This document shows, one piece after another, positions 17,209 through 25,193 of a stretch of 64,000 nt of DNA. Under the pieces are notes generated by a model. The model ran no database searches. It was not told where the DNA came from and saw nothing but the letters and a program-made list of their open reading frames with translations. Source of the stretch: Spectribacter hydrogenoxidans (GTDB lineage: Bacteria > Pseudomonadota > Gammaproteobacteria > Nevskiales > Salinisphaeraceae); NCBI RefSeq assembly GCF_031846275.1, contig NZ_JAVRIB010000003.1, positions 217,809-281,808 of the forward strand. The letters run 5' to 3'. A program made the position numbers and the translations under genes. The first letter of the stretch is position 1. Each line of letters begins with the position of its first letter.

Positions 17209-18369
17209 TCAGACGCCGGATGCGCTGTCCTGCAGGTGCGCCAGCACTGCCGCACCCACCGCCGCGGTGCCGCGGCTTTCATCGCCATGGGCGGCAAGAT
17301 CGGCGGCCACCGCCGAGCGCAGCCGTGCGCTGGCACGACGGGCTGCCGGGTCTTCCTCGCCCATCCAGTCGAGCATCATCGCGGCAGTCAGCAGCATGGC
17401 CGTGGGGCCGGCGATATCCTGACCGGCGATGTCCGGCGCACTGCCGTGGGTGGGCTCGAACATCGGCGGACAATGGCGGTCGGCGGGATTGAGGTTGCAC
17501 GATGGCGCCACACCCATGCCACCATTCAGGACGGCGGCGAGGTCGGTGAGAATATCGCCGTGCAGATTGGAGGCCACCACCACGTCGAAATCCCACGGCC
17601 GGGTGACGAACTTCATGCAGGCGGCATCTACCAGTTCGTGGTGGGTGGCCACATCGGGGTAATCGGCACTGACCTCGGCGAACACCTCGGTGTACATCTC
17701 GCCCCAGAACTTCAGCGCATTGCGCTTGGTGACCAGGCACACCTGGGAGTCCCGCCCGCCGAAATCGCGTACTCGCGAGTCCTGCCGCCGCTGTTGGGCC
17801 CGCAGCCGGGCCTGTTCGAAGGCGTGCCGGATGATGCGGGTGGTGCCGCGGCGGGTGAACACAGCGGTCTGGGTGACGATCTCGCGCTCGGTACCCGGGG
17901 CCAGCCGCCCTCCCTGGCCGACATACTCGCCTTCGCTGTTCTCGCGAATGACCAGCATGTCGATCTCCGCGGCACGCGCGTCGGCCAGATAGCGCGGGGC
18001 ACCCGGCAGCGGCCGGCAGGGCCGCTCGCAGGCCCACTGATCGAAATGCTTGCGGATGTCGAGCAGCGGCGCCAGGGAATCGGCGTCGGACAGCAGGTAG
18101 CGGTCCGGGTTGCTGGTGGGTCCCGGATCCCCCAGCGCACCCAGCAGGATAGCGTCGAAGCCGGCCAGCGTCTGCAGGTAATCCGGCGGCGCGATCTCGC
18201 CGTGCTGCTGATGCCAGGCGTGGGACGGCCAGCCGAAGCCCGTGGCGGTCAGATCCAGGCCGTCACGCTCGGCCAGCGCCGCCAGCACGCGTTCGGTCTG
18301 GGCCATCACCTCCGGGCCGATGCCGTCGCCCGGCAATACGGCCACCCGCCATTGCTGTCTAGTCTGCAT
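17209..18369 (-). CDS. Isocitrate/isopropylmalate dehydrogenase-family enzyme, tartrate/D-malate dehydrogenase-like
   Basis: NAD-dependent oxidative decarboxylase. 386 aa from ATG 18369, which has GGGAGAGG just upstream; the longer open frame is ignored. Diagnostic motifs are LPGDGIGPEV, LLDIRKHFDQWACERPCR (substrate arginines), VIRENSEGEYVGQGG, LVTKRNALKFWGEM and the metal site EPTHGSAPDIAGQDIAGP. The ENSEGEY pattern is that of tartrate or D-malate dehydrogenases rather than LeuB. leuC/leuD are absent nearby, so leucine synthesis is unlikely. Same strand as the class III aminotransferase, with a 111-bp gap that contains no recognised signal other than the latter's ribosome site. Confidence 0.85.
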   Translation of the reverse strand: MQTRQQWRVAVLPGDGIGPEVMAQTERVLAALAERDGLDLTATGFGWPSHAWHQQHGEIAPPDYLQTLAGFDAILLGALGDPGPTSNPDRYLLSDADSLAPLLDIRKHFDQWACERPCRPLPGAPRYLADARAAEIDMLVIRENSEGEYVGQGGRLAPGTEREIVTQTAVFTRRGTTRIIRHAFEQARLRAQQRRQDSRVRDFGGRDSQVCLVTKRNALKFWGEMYTEVFAEVSADYPDVATHHELVDAACMKFVTRPWDFDVVVASNLHGDILTDLAAVLNGGMGVAPSCNLNPADRHCPPMFEPTHGSAPDIAGQDIAGPTAMLLTAAMMLDWMGEEDPAARRASARLRSAVAADLAAHGDESRGTAAVGAAVLAHLQDSASGV

Positions 18370-18420
18370 GGACCTCTCCCGACCGGGCGGTGGCCGCAAC
18401 CACCGCCCGACCCGATACTG

Positions 18421-19353
18421 CTAGAGGGCGTACCCGAAGGCGTCCTTGAACTTCGCCGCGAACTCGTCCGGGGTGAAATGGTGGTTCTGGGTGCCGCTCT
18501 GGGCGATCTTGATCGATCCCATCAGGGAGGCGATGCGCCCGCTGGTTTCCCAATCCATGTTGTTGGCCAGGCCATACAGCAGGCCCGCCCGGTAGGCATC
18601 GCCGCAGCCCGTGGGATCCTTGATCGCGGCCGGCTGCACCGAGGGGATATCGATCTTCTTGCCGTCGGTATAGACATGCGACCCCTCGCCGCCACGGGTG
18701 ACGATCACCGCCCGCACCCGCTCGGCCATTTCTTCCATGCTCCAGCCGGTGCGGTCCATCATCAGCTGCGACTCGTAGTCGTTGACCGCCACGTAACCGG
18801 CCTGCTCGATGAAGCGCTTGAGATCGTCGCCGTCGAACATCGGCAACCCCTGGCCGGGGTCGAAGATGAACGGAATGCCGCGTTCGGCGAACTGTTCGGC
18901 ATGCTGAATCATGCCGTCACGACCGTCCGGCGAGATCAGACCCACGCTGATGTCCAGATCGTCCGGAAGCGGCTGGGTATGGGCCTCGTTCATTGCGCCG
19001 GGATGGAAGGCGGTGATCTGGTTGTCATCCAGATCGGTGGTGATGTACGCCTGCGCGGTGAAGGCTTCCGGAATCGACTTGAGATACCGGCGCGAGATGC
19101 CCAGCCGGTCCATGCGCTCGGCGTAGGGATCGAAGTCCGCACCCACGGTCCCCATGGCATAGCCGTCACCGCCCAGCAGGTGCAGGTTGTAGACGATATT
19201 GCCGGCGGTGCCGCCGAATTCACGGCGCAGTTCCGGCACCAGAAAGGCCACGTTCAGCATGTGTACCTTGTCCGGCAGGATGTGATTCGAGAACCGATCC
19301 GGAAACACCATGATGTTGTCGTAGGCAAAGGATCCGCAGATGAGCGCAGACAT
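18421..19353 (-). CDS. PfkB-family carbohydrate kinase, adenosine kinase-like
   Basis: Ribokinase-fold kinase. 310 aa. The N-terminus (ALICGSFAYDNIMVFPDRFSNHI) and the glycine pair in FGGTAGNIVYNL define the substrate site; the anion hole and catalytic base Asp252 are in DPTGCGDAYRAG. The FxNHI...HMLNVAFLVPEL segment is characteristic of the bacterial adenosine kinase-like subgroup. Likely phosphorylates adenosine or a related nucleoside with ATP in the cytoplasm. It follows dgkA by 12 bp, so it is probably in the same transcript. Confidence 0.8.
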   Translation of the reverse strand: MSALICGSFAYDNIMVFPDRFSNHILPDKVHMLNVAFLVPELRREFGGTAGNIVYNLHLLGGDGYAMGTVGADFDPYAERMDRLGISRRYLKSIPEAFTAQAYITTDLDDNQITAFHPGAMNEAHTQPLPDDLDISVGLISPDGRDGMIQHAEQFAERGIPFIFDPGQGLPMFDGDDLKRFIEQAGYVAVNDYESQLMMDRTGWSMEEMAERVRAVIVTRGGEGSHVYTDGKKIDIPSVQPAAIKDPTGCGDAYRAGLLYGLANNMDWETSGRIASLMGSIKIAQSGTQNHHFTPDEFAAKFKDAFGYAL

Positions 19354-19365
19354 TGGTCTCCCTTC

Positions 19366-19725
19366 TTAATTCAAACCGATCAGGCCCCATACGACGGGTA
19401 CCTGGATAAGCGACAGGTGGACTGCAGCCGAGGCCACGTCCTTGGCAGCACCGGACAGATGGTGACGCTCCGTGCCGATGCGATCGATGGCCGCCTCAAT
19501 GCCGGTGTTGAGCAGTTCGGTGATCATCACCAGGAACAGCGACATGACACAGACGGCCTGTTCGAGCCCGTTGTCACCCCACCAGAGGGCGGCCGGCAAC
19601 AGCGCCACGAACAACACGGCCTCGATGCGAAACGCCTCTTCGTTGCGCCACGCCCAGCCGATGCCTCGATAGGATACGCATGTTGCGCGCCATAACCGAG
19701 GCCAACCGGACAGGCCGCGGGTCAT
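19366..19725 (-). CDS. dgkA: Diacylglycerol kinase, prokaryotic type
   Basis: Small integral membrane kinase that recycles diacylglycerol to phosphatidic acid. 119 aa, close to the E. coli enzyme (about 122). Three membrane helices are visible. The signature ELLNTGIEAAIDRIG followed by HHLSGAAKDVASAAV contains the catalytic glutamate and the nucleotide-binding acidic residues. Lies 12 bp after gcvPB and 12 bp before the adenosine kinase-like gene, all on the minus strand, so it may be a tail gene of the glycine cleavage operon. Confidence 0.93.
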   Translation of the reverse strand: MTRGLSGWPRLWRATCVSYRGIGWAWRNEEAFRIEAVLFVALLPAALWWGDNGLEQAVCVMSLFLVMITELLNTGIEAAIDRIGTERHHLSGAAKDVASAAVHLSLIQVPVVWGLIGLN

Positions 19726-19737
19726 GTCAGCCGGTCC

Positions 19738-21213
19738 TCAGCCTACCGCGGCTTGCGCGGGCGGCTGCCACTTGAGATCCAGTTCCTTGGCCGCCCGAAC
19801 CTCATCCAGCCGGCGAACCGGGCAGCTATAGGGCGCCTGATGCAGGATGTCGGCGTCGGCCCTCGCCTCGTCGCGGATGGCAATCATGGCTTCCACGAAC
19901 GCATCCAGGGTTTCCCTGGACTCGGTCTCGGTCGGCTCGATCAGCAGGCACTCGGGCACCAGCTGCGGGAAGTAGACCGTGGGCGCGTGGAAACCGTAGT
20001 CGAGCAAGCGCTTGGCGAAGTCGCCGGCGCCGACGCCGTATTCCTGCTTTTCGCGCTTGAGGGTGACGGTGAACTCGTGGCAGGCGCGCCGCGCCGGATA
20101 GCTGAGCTCGAAGCCTGCATCGGTCAGCCGCCGGGCCAGGTAGTTGGCGTTGAGCGTGGCGAACTCGGCTACCCGCGTCATCCCCTCACGCCCGAGCATG
20201 CGGGCATACACGTAGGCACGCAGGATCACGCCGGCATTGCCCTGGAATGCGGACAACCGGCCGATGCTGTGCGGCCGGTCGCTGTCCTCGACCCAACTGT
20301 ACTGATCACCGTCGTGCATCACGTAGGGCACCGGGGCATAGCGGCGCAGCCGCTTGCTCACGCCGATGGCGCCCGACCCCGGACCACCACCGCCGTGCGG
20401 GGTGGAGAAGGTCTTGTGCAGGTTCATGTGGATGACGTCGAAGCCCATGTCGCCGGGCCGGATCTTGCCCAGGATGGCGTTCAGGTTGGCGCCGTCGTAA
20501 TAGAGCAGACCACCGGCGTCGTGGACGGTTTCCGCCATCTCCAGGATGTCGCGTTCAAACACGCCCAGGGTGGAGGGGTTTGTGAGCATGATACCCACGG
20601 TCTTGGGCCCAACCGCTTCCTTGAGGGCTGCCAGATTGACGTCGCCATCCGCGTCGGTGGGAAGTTCACGCACGGTGCAGCCGCACATGGTGGCGGTGGC
20701 CGGGTTGGTGCCGTGGGCCGCATCCGGCACCAGCACTTCGGTGCGTTCGGTATCGCCATTGGCATCGTGGTAGGCCTTCATCATGGCCACGCCGGCGAAC
20801 TCGCCCTGGGCCCCGGCCATCGGTGCCAGCGACACCACGTCCATGCCCGTGACCTCGCCCAGCATGACCTGCAGTTCGTAGGCGATGCTCATGAAACCCT
20901 GGCTGTACTCCATCGGCGCCAGCGGATGGCGGCCGGTGAAACCGGGCAGCATGGCCAGCGAGTTACAGGCCCGCGGGTTGTACTTCATGGTGCACGAACC
21001 CAGCGGATAGAAATGGGTGTCGATGGAGAAGTTCATCTGCGACAGCCGCGTGAAGTGGCGCACGGTGTCCAGCTCCGAGACCTCGGGCAGCCCGAGGGCG
21101 GATTCGCGCCGGTGGCCATCCGGAATAAGGTCCGGGTCCACCGGGGCACCCGGTGCCTGGCCCGGTGCGCGGCGTCCGGGACGGCTGTGCTCGAAAATCA
21201 GCTTTTCGGTCAT
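19738..21213 (-). CDS. gcvPB: Glycine dehydrogenase (decarboxylating) subunit 2
   Basis: C-terminal half of the P-protein in the split two-subunit form; decarboxylates glycine and loads the aminomethyl group on the lipoyl arm of GcvH. 491 aa. PLP lysine K267 is in MNLHKTFSTPHGGGGPG; other landmarks are PLGSCTMKYNP and LYYDGANLNAI. It is separated from its partner gcvPA by the thiol peroxidase gene, an unusual insertion. About 12 bp separates its stop from dgkA. Confidence 0.95.
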   Translation of the reverse strand: MTEKLIFEHSRPGRRAPGQAPGAPVDPDLIPDGHRRESALGLPEVSELDTVRHFTRLSQMNFSIDTHFYPLGSCTMKYNPRACNSLAMLPGFTGRHPLAPMEYSQGFMSIAYELQVMLGEVTGMDVVSLAPMAGAQGEFAGVAMMKAYHDANGDTERTEVLVPDAAHGTNPATATMCGCTVRELPTDADGDVNLAALKEAVGPKTVGIMLTNPSTLGVFERDILEMAETVHDAGGLLYYDGANLNAILGKIRPGDMGFDVIHMNLHKTFSTPHGGGGPGSGAIGVSKRLRRYAPVPYVMHDGDQYSWVEDSDRPHSIGRLSAFQGNAGVILRAYVYARMLGREGMTRVAEFATLNANYLARRLTDAGFELSYPARRACHEFTVTLKREKQEYGVGAGDFAKRLLDYGFHAPTVYFPQLVPECLLIEPTETESRETLDAFVEAMIAIRDEARADADILHQAPYSCPVRRLDEVRAAKELDLKWQPPAQAAVG

Positions 21214-21251
21214 GACTTCACCATTGGACGTGAACTTGGAGCCGCGAGCGC

Positions 21252-21749
21252 CTAGAGCGCGTTGATCGCAGCCTCGTAATCGGGTTCCTGGCCGATTTCG
21301 GGCACCAGTTCGCTGTGGATGACCTGGTCGTTTTCGTCGACCACCACCACCGCGCGAGCGGACAGACCGGCCAGCGGGCCCTCGGTGATCAGGGTGCCGT
21401 AGTGCTGGGCAAAGGACTTGTCCCGCAGCATCGACAATGACGTGACATTGTCCAGCCCCTGGCTGCTGCAGAAGCGGCCCTGGGCGAACGGCAGATCCGC
21501 CGAGATCTGCAGCATCGCCACGTCCGGATGCGCGCCGGCGCGCTCGTTGAACTCGCGTACGGACTTGGCGCAGACATCGGTATCCACGCTGGGGAAGATG
21601 TTGAGCACCTTCTTCTTGCCGGAGAAGTCGGCCAGCGACTTGTCGGACATGTCGCCCGCGGTCAGACGGAAGTCGGGGGCCCGGGCGCCGGCGGCCGGCA
21701 GGTCTCCGGCGATGTTGATCGGATTACCCTGGAACGTGACTTGTGCCAT
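21252..21749 (-). CDS. tpx: Thiol peroxidase (2-Cys peroxiredoxin)
   Basis: Periplasmic or cytoplasmic thioredoxin-dependent peroxidase reducing lipid and organic hydroperoxides. 165 aa. Peroxidatic Cys60 is in SVDTDVCAKSVREFN and resolving Cys94 in GRFCSSQG, almost the same positions as in E. coli Tpx. No signal peptide is evident. It sits between gcvPA (158-bp gap) and gcvPB, behind its own promoter with a perfect palindrome, and has a GGAG ribosome site. Because it shares strand with gcv genes it may be read both from its own promoter and by read-through. Confidence 0.95.
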   Translation of the reverse strand: MAQVTFQGNPINIAGDLPAAGARAPDFRLTAGDMSDKSLADFSGKKKVLNIFPSVDTDVCAKSVREFNERAGAHPDVAMLQISADLPFAQGRFCSSQGLDNVTSLSMLRDKSFAQHYGTLITEGPLAGLSARAVVVVDENDQVIHSELVPEIGQEPDYEAAINAL

Positions 21750-21765
21750 CGAAAAACTCCTTGGT

Positions 21766-21798
21766 ACTAAACGACTGCGACCGCAGTCGGTGTGTCAA
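21766..21798 (-). promoter_or_regulatory. tpx promoter with an 18-bp palindromic operator
   Basis: On the minus strand a perfect TTGACA (21793-21798) is followed by a palindrome, CGACTGCG-GT-CGCAGTCG (21772-21789), and then TTTAGT (21766-21771, 4 of 6 to TATAAT). The palindrome fills the spacer, which is about 21 bp if TTTAGT is the -10. This is the layout of a regulated promoter: a repressor site, or a MerR-type activator that works on over-long spacers. The regulator is unknown. Confidence 0.5.
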
Positions 21799-21907
21799 CA
21801 TGCTGCGCGAGCCACGACAGCGGCGCGCGGCATGCGCAGTGTACGTGAGCAACCCCTGCGCTCGACGCGCACCGGGCCGGGCGGGAGGCCGGGCGCCATG
21901 CATCGGT

Positions 21908-23293
21908 TCAGGCCACCGCCGATTTCTTGCCATAGCCCTGCAGGACATCGGCCAATGCGTCGGCATACGCGTCGAGGTCGGCCTCGGTCTTGGTCTCGGT
22001 GACGCAGACCAGCAGGCAGTCGGACAGCTCGGGATAATCCCGGCCCAGCGCATACCCGCCGAGAATACCGCGGGCAGTCAGCGCCTCCAGCACCTTGCCC
22101 ACCGGCTGGTCGATGCGCAGCACCGCCTCGTGGAAACCGGGCGCATTGAAGGCCGCTTCCACGTCCGGCAGGCGGGTCAGCCGCTCGACCAGGCCGCGGG
22201 TATTGGCCACGCTGGCCGAGGCCGCCCGCCGCAAGCCCTCGGGGCCGAGCAGGCTCATGTGAATGGTGGCCGCGGTGACCAGCAGACCCTGATTGGTGCA
22301 GATGTTGGAGGTCGCCTTGGAGCGCCGGATATGCTGCTCCCGGGGCTGCAGGGTCAGGGTGTAGCCATCCCGGCCCTCCAGATCCTTCGTGCGGCCGACT
22401 ATGCGGCCGGGCATCTGCCGGGCCAGCTTCTGGCGGCAGCACATCAGACCGAAATATGGCCCGCCGGATGACAGCGGCGCGCCCAGCGGCTGGCCTTCGC
22501 CGCAGACGATGTCGGCACCGTTTTCTCCCCACTCGCCCGGCGGCCGGATCAGGGCCAGGGCCAGCGGGTTGACCACCGCGATGACAAGCGCACCCTGTTC
22601 ATGCGCCCAGTCGGTGATGGCATCCACGTCCTCGAGCTTGCCGAAGAAATTCGGCTGCGGAATCACCACCGCCGTGACGTCCGGCCCGTCGTACTGGCGC
22701 AGCGCGTTCATGCTCGTGGTACCGGTCTTGGGGTCGTAGGGGAGTTCCTCGAACCGCACGTCCTGGTTGCCGCAGATGGCCCGGGCGGTCTTGCGATAAG
22801 CCGGGTGCACGGTGGCCGGCACCAGAATCCGCGCCGACTTCGCCTTGCGCGTGGACCGTACCGCCATCAGGGCGGCTTCGGCCATGGCGGAGGCGCCGTC
22901 ATAGAGCGAGGCATTCGCCACATCCATGCCGGTCAGGCCCGCCATCATGGTCTGGTATTCGTAGATCAGCTGGAGCGTGCCCTGGCTGGCCTCGGCCTGA
23001 TACGGGGTGTAGGCGCTGTAGTACTCGCCGCGGGTGGTGATCTCCCACACCGCAGCCGGTACGTGATGCTCGTAGGCCCCGGCGCCGATGAAGCACAGCG
23101 CGCCGGCATCAAGAGCCGCGCGTTCAGTCATCAACCGGGAGATGGCCATCTCGGTCATGCCTTCCGGCACGCTGTCGATATGGTTGCCCCGCAGTTCGCG
23201 CGGGATCTCGTCGAACAGGTCCTCGATGCTGTCGGCACCGATGGTGTCGAGCATGGACCGGATGTCGTCGTCGGTATGCGGGATGAACGGCAT
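21908..23293 (-). CDS. gcvPA: Glycine dehydrogenase (decarboxylating) subunit 1
   Basis: N-terminal half of the split glycine cleavage P-protein, acting with GcvPB. 461 aa, normal length. The start MPFIPHTDDDIRSML and the blocks FIGAGAYEHHVPAAVWEI, YTPYQAEASQGTLQLIYEYQTM and ASLYDGASAMAEA are typical. It lacks the PLP lysine, as expected for this subunit, but contributes to the active site. It follows gcvH by 38 bp; the 158 bp after it hold the tpx promoter. Confidence 0.95.
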   Translation of the reverse strand: MPFIPHTDDDIRSMLDTIGADSIEDLFDEIPRELRGNHIDSVPEGMTEMAISRLMTERAALDAGALCFIGAGAYEHHVPAAVWEITTRGEYYSAYTPYQAEASQGTLQLIYEYQTMMAGLTGMDVANASLYDGASAMAEAALMAVRSTRKAKSARILVPATVHPAYRKTARAICGNQDVRFEELPYDPKTGTTSMNALRQYDGPDVTAVVIPQPNFFGKLEDVDAITDWAHEQGALVIAVVNPLALALIRPPGEWGENGADIVCGEGQPLGAPLSSGGPYFGLMCCRQKLARQMPGRIVGRTKDLEGRDGYTLTLQPREQHIRRSKATSNICTNQGLLVTAATIHMSLLGPEGLRRAASASVANTRGLVERLTRLPDVEAAFNAPGFHEAVLRIDQPVGKVLEALTARGILGGYALGRDYPELSDCLLVCVTETKTEADLDAYADALADVLQGYGKKSAVA

Positions 23294-23331
23294 GGGTCAC
23301 GCCTCCGCAGTTGTTGTCACGGGAAACAGGT

Positions 23332-23727
23332 TCAACCTTCCTCGTCGGCCACGACCTGCTCGTAGGCATCGGGATCGAGTAGGTCGTCGAGCCCGGATTC
23401 GTCTGCAATGGACATCTTCAGCAGCCAGCCCTCGCCGTAGGGGTCGTCGTTGATCAGTTCCGGCGCATCCGCCAGCTGCGGATTCACCTCGATCACCTCG
23501 CCGGACAGCGGAGCGTAGACATCCGACGCGGCCTTCACCGATTCCACCACCGCCACGGTGTCGCCCGCGGTCAGGGTTTCGCCGGCTTCCGGCAGCTCCA
23601 CGAACACCAGATCGCCCAGCGCCCCCTGGGCGTAGTCGCTGATGCCGACCGTGGCCCGGCCGTCCTCGTCAAGGCGTATCCATTCATGCGTCTTGGCGTA
23701 CTTCAGGTCAGCGGGTATTTCACTCAT
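23332..23727 (-). CDS. gcvH: Glycine cleavage system H protein
   Basis: Lipoyl carrier that shuttles the aminomethyl intermediate between P, T and L proteins. 131 aa. The lipoylated lysine is K65 in AVVESVKAASDVYAPLSG; the N-terminal KYAKTHEWIRL is standard. It follows gcvT by 19 bp in the riboswitch-controlled operon. No gcvL (lipoamide dehydrogenase) gene is in the window; the housekeeping enzyme would serve. Confidence 0.96.
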   Translation of the reverse strand: MSEIPADLKYAKTHEWIRLDEDGRATVGISDYAQGALGDLVFVELPEAGETLTAGDTVAVVESVKAASDVYAPLSGEVIEVNPQLADAPELINDDPYGEGWLLKMSIADESGLDDLLDPDAYEQVVADEEG

Positions 23728-23746
23728 CGCACGTCTCCCTTCCCTT

Positions 23747-24844
23747 TCAGATTTGAATGCGCGCCTTGCCGTTGCGCACGAACGGATGTTTCACGATGCG
23801 GGCGCCACACCAGCGTCCGCGCCGCTCGACTTCGATACTGTCGCCTTCGGCCCAGTCCTGCGGCACGCGAGCCAGGCCGATGGAACACTTCAGGGTGGGC
23901 GAGTAGGTGCCACTGGTGAGCAGGCCTTCGCCTCCGGCACCGGCATGGCGCACGGTCTGACCGTGGCGGAGCACGCCGCGGTCGGTCAGCAGCACGCCCG
24001 CCAGCTTGCGCTGCGGGTCGGAGACCGCGTCGGTCAGCGCGGCCCGGCCGACGAAATCGCGGTCGGCCGGCTCCCAGGCCACGGTCCAGCCCAGCCCCGA
24101 CTCCAGCGGATGGGTGTCTTCGTCCATGTCCTGGCCGTAGAGATTCAGCCCCGCCTCCAGGCGCAGCGTGTCGCGCGCGCCCAGGCCGCAGGGTTCCACG
24201 CCGGCGGCGGCGAGCGCGTCCCAGAACGGCGGCAAATCGGCGGCCGGCAGAATGCATTCGAAGCCGTCCTCCCCGGTATACCCGGTGCGGCCCACCAGCC
24301 GGTCGTCGGCGAAGGCGGCAAAGAACGGTTTGAGTTGCGCGGCGGGCTCGTGCAGCTCCGCGGGCAGACAGCCCAGGGCCAGTTCGCGAGCCTGCGGCCC
24401 CTGCACGGCGACAATGCCCAGATCCGGCCGGCGTTCGACGGTGACATCGAAGCCTTCGGCGTGAGCCTGCATCCAGGCAAGGTCCTTGTCGGCGGTGCCG
24501 GCGTTGACCACGGTGCGGTAGTGGCCGTCGGCGACGTGATAGACGATCAGGTCGTCCACCACGCCGCCCTGCTCGTTGAGCATGCAGGTATAGAGGGCCT
24601 TGCCGGGCGTATCGGCCCGGGCGACATCATTGGCCCACAGATAGCGCAGATACGCGCGGGCGCCGGCGCCGCGGACCTCGACCGCGGCCATGTGGGAGAC
24701 ATCGAACATGCCGGCACGGGCGCGCACGGCCAGGTGCTCGTCGATCTGGGAGCCGTAGTTGACGGGCATGTCCCAGCCGGCGAAGTCGACCATCTTCGCG
24801 CCGGCGGCGGTATGCGCGTCAAACAGGGGCGTACGCTTTCCCAT
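23747..24844 (-). CDS. gcvT: Glycine cleavage system T protein (aminomethyltransferase)
   Basis: Transfers the methylene group from the H-protein arm to tetrahydrofolate and releases ammonia. 365 aa from MGKRTPLFDAHTAAGAKMVDF; AAAGGGA sits 6-8 bp upstream of ATG 24844. The longer open frame upstream runs through the riboswitch and is not coding. Conserved blocks are FDVSHMAAVEV, AGTADKDLAWM, GRTGYTGEDGFE and GLGARDTLRLEAGL with the catalytic aspartate. First gene of the operon. Confidence 0.95.
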   Translation of the reverse strand: MGKRTPLFDAHTAAGAKMVDFAGWDMPVNYGSQIDEHLAVRARAGMFDVSHMAAVEVRGAGARAYLRYLWANDVARADTPGKALYTCMLNEQGGVVDDLIVYHVADGHYRTVVNAGTADKDLAWMQAHAEGFDVTVERRPDLGIVAVQGPQARELALGCLPAELHEPAAQLKPFFAAFADDRLVGRTGYTGEDGFECILPAADLPPFWDALAAAGVEPCGLGARDTLRLEAGLNLYGQDMDEDTHPLESGLGWTVAWEPADRDFVGRAALTDAVSDPQRKLAGVLLTDRGVLRHGQTVRHAGAGGEGLLTSGTYSPTLKCSIGLARVPQDWAEGDSIEVERRGRWCGARIVKHPFVRNGKARIQI

Positions 24845-24860
24845 GGATATCCCTTTTTCG

Positions 24861-24883
24861 AGTGGCTCGACCGGGCCGCCACT
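24861..24883 (-). promoter_or_regulatory. Candidate expression-platform hairpin between the riboswitch and gcvT
   Basis: AGTGGC pairs with GCCACT around an 11-base loop, 17 bases before the start codon and next to the gcvT ribosome site. There is no T-run after it, so control at the level of translation or a leader fold seems likelier than termination. Confidence 0.35.
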
Positions 24884-24898
24884 TGCGACCCTGCCGCC

Positions 24899-25097
24899 CC
24901 TCTGTCCGGGAACCTGAGAGATTAGCCGTTGCCGGCCTCGCCCCGTCGGTGACCCGCCGTGGCGGGTACTCTCCAGAGTCGATCGGAAGCCGATCTGGCT
25001 TCGCGTCGCGTGGTCCATGGGCCTGAGCGTTTCCGGGCGGATTTGCGCCTTCGGCGTCCCCGAGCCGGATGGTACCGGCGAAAGGACTCTCCCACGC
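24899..25097 (-). ncRNA. Tandem glycine riboswitch upstream of gcvT
   Basis: Two consecutive glycine aptamers read on the minus strand. Aptamer 1 has GGGAGAG (25088-25094), GCCGAAGGCGCAAAT (25041-25055) and ACGCTCAGGC (25021-25030). Aptamer 2 has CTGGAGAG (24970-24977), TCACCGACGGGGCGA (24938-24952) and CTCTCAGGT...GGACAGA (24901-24920). These are the known family core elements in the right order and spacing, directly in front of the glycine cleavage operon, which glycine turns on through this RNA in other bacteria. Aptamer 2 departs from the usual GAAGG/GCAA core (GACGG, GCGA). Edges approximate. Confidence 0.92.
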
Positions 25098-25117
25098 GTT
25101 TGTCGATCGAGTCATAG

Positions 25118-25146
25118 ATTGTACCAATGCATCCGGCCCGATCCAA
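25118..25146 (-). promoter_or_regulatory. Putative promoter of the gcv operon
   Basis: On the minus strand TACAAT (25118-25123, 5 of 6) lies 17 bp after TTGGAT (25141-25146). Transcription would start near 25111, some 14 bases before the first aptamer, which is the expected geometry for a riboswitch leader. Confidence 0.5.
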
Positions 25147-25193
25147 GCCGGGTGCGATAATCTCCGCCTCTGCCGACTATCCGGGACCACCGC

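Noticed and set aside
17209..18369. leuB (3-isopropylmalate dehydrogenase)
   Set aside because: VIRENSEGEYVGQGG and the lack of leuC/leuD favour the tartrate/D-malate dehydrogenase branch.
17236..19695. Plus-strand open frame of 819 codons
   Set aside because: It runs across three minus-strand genes with recognised families (tartrate/isopropylmalate dehydrogenase-like, PfkB kinase, DgkA) and has no domain of its own.
24845..25018. Longer N-terminus for gcvT
   Set aside because: It would translate the glycine riboswitch; the ATG at 24844 has a good ribosome site and matches family starts.
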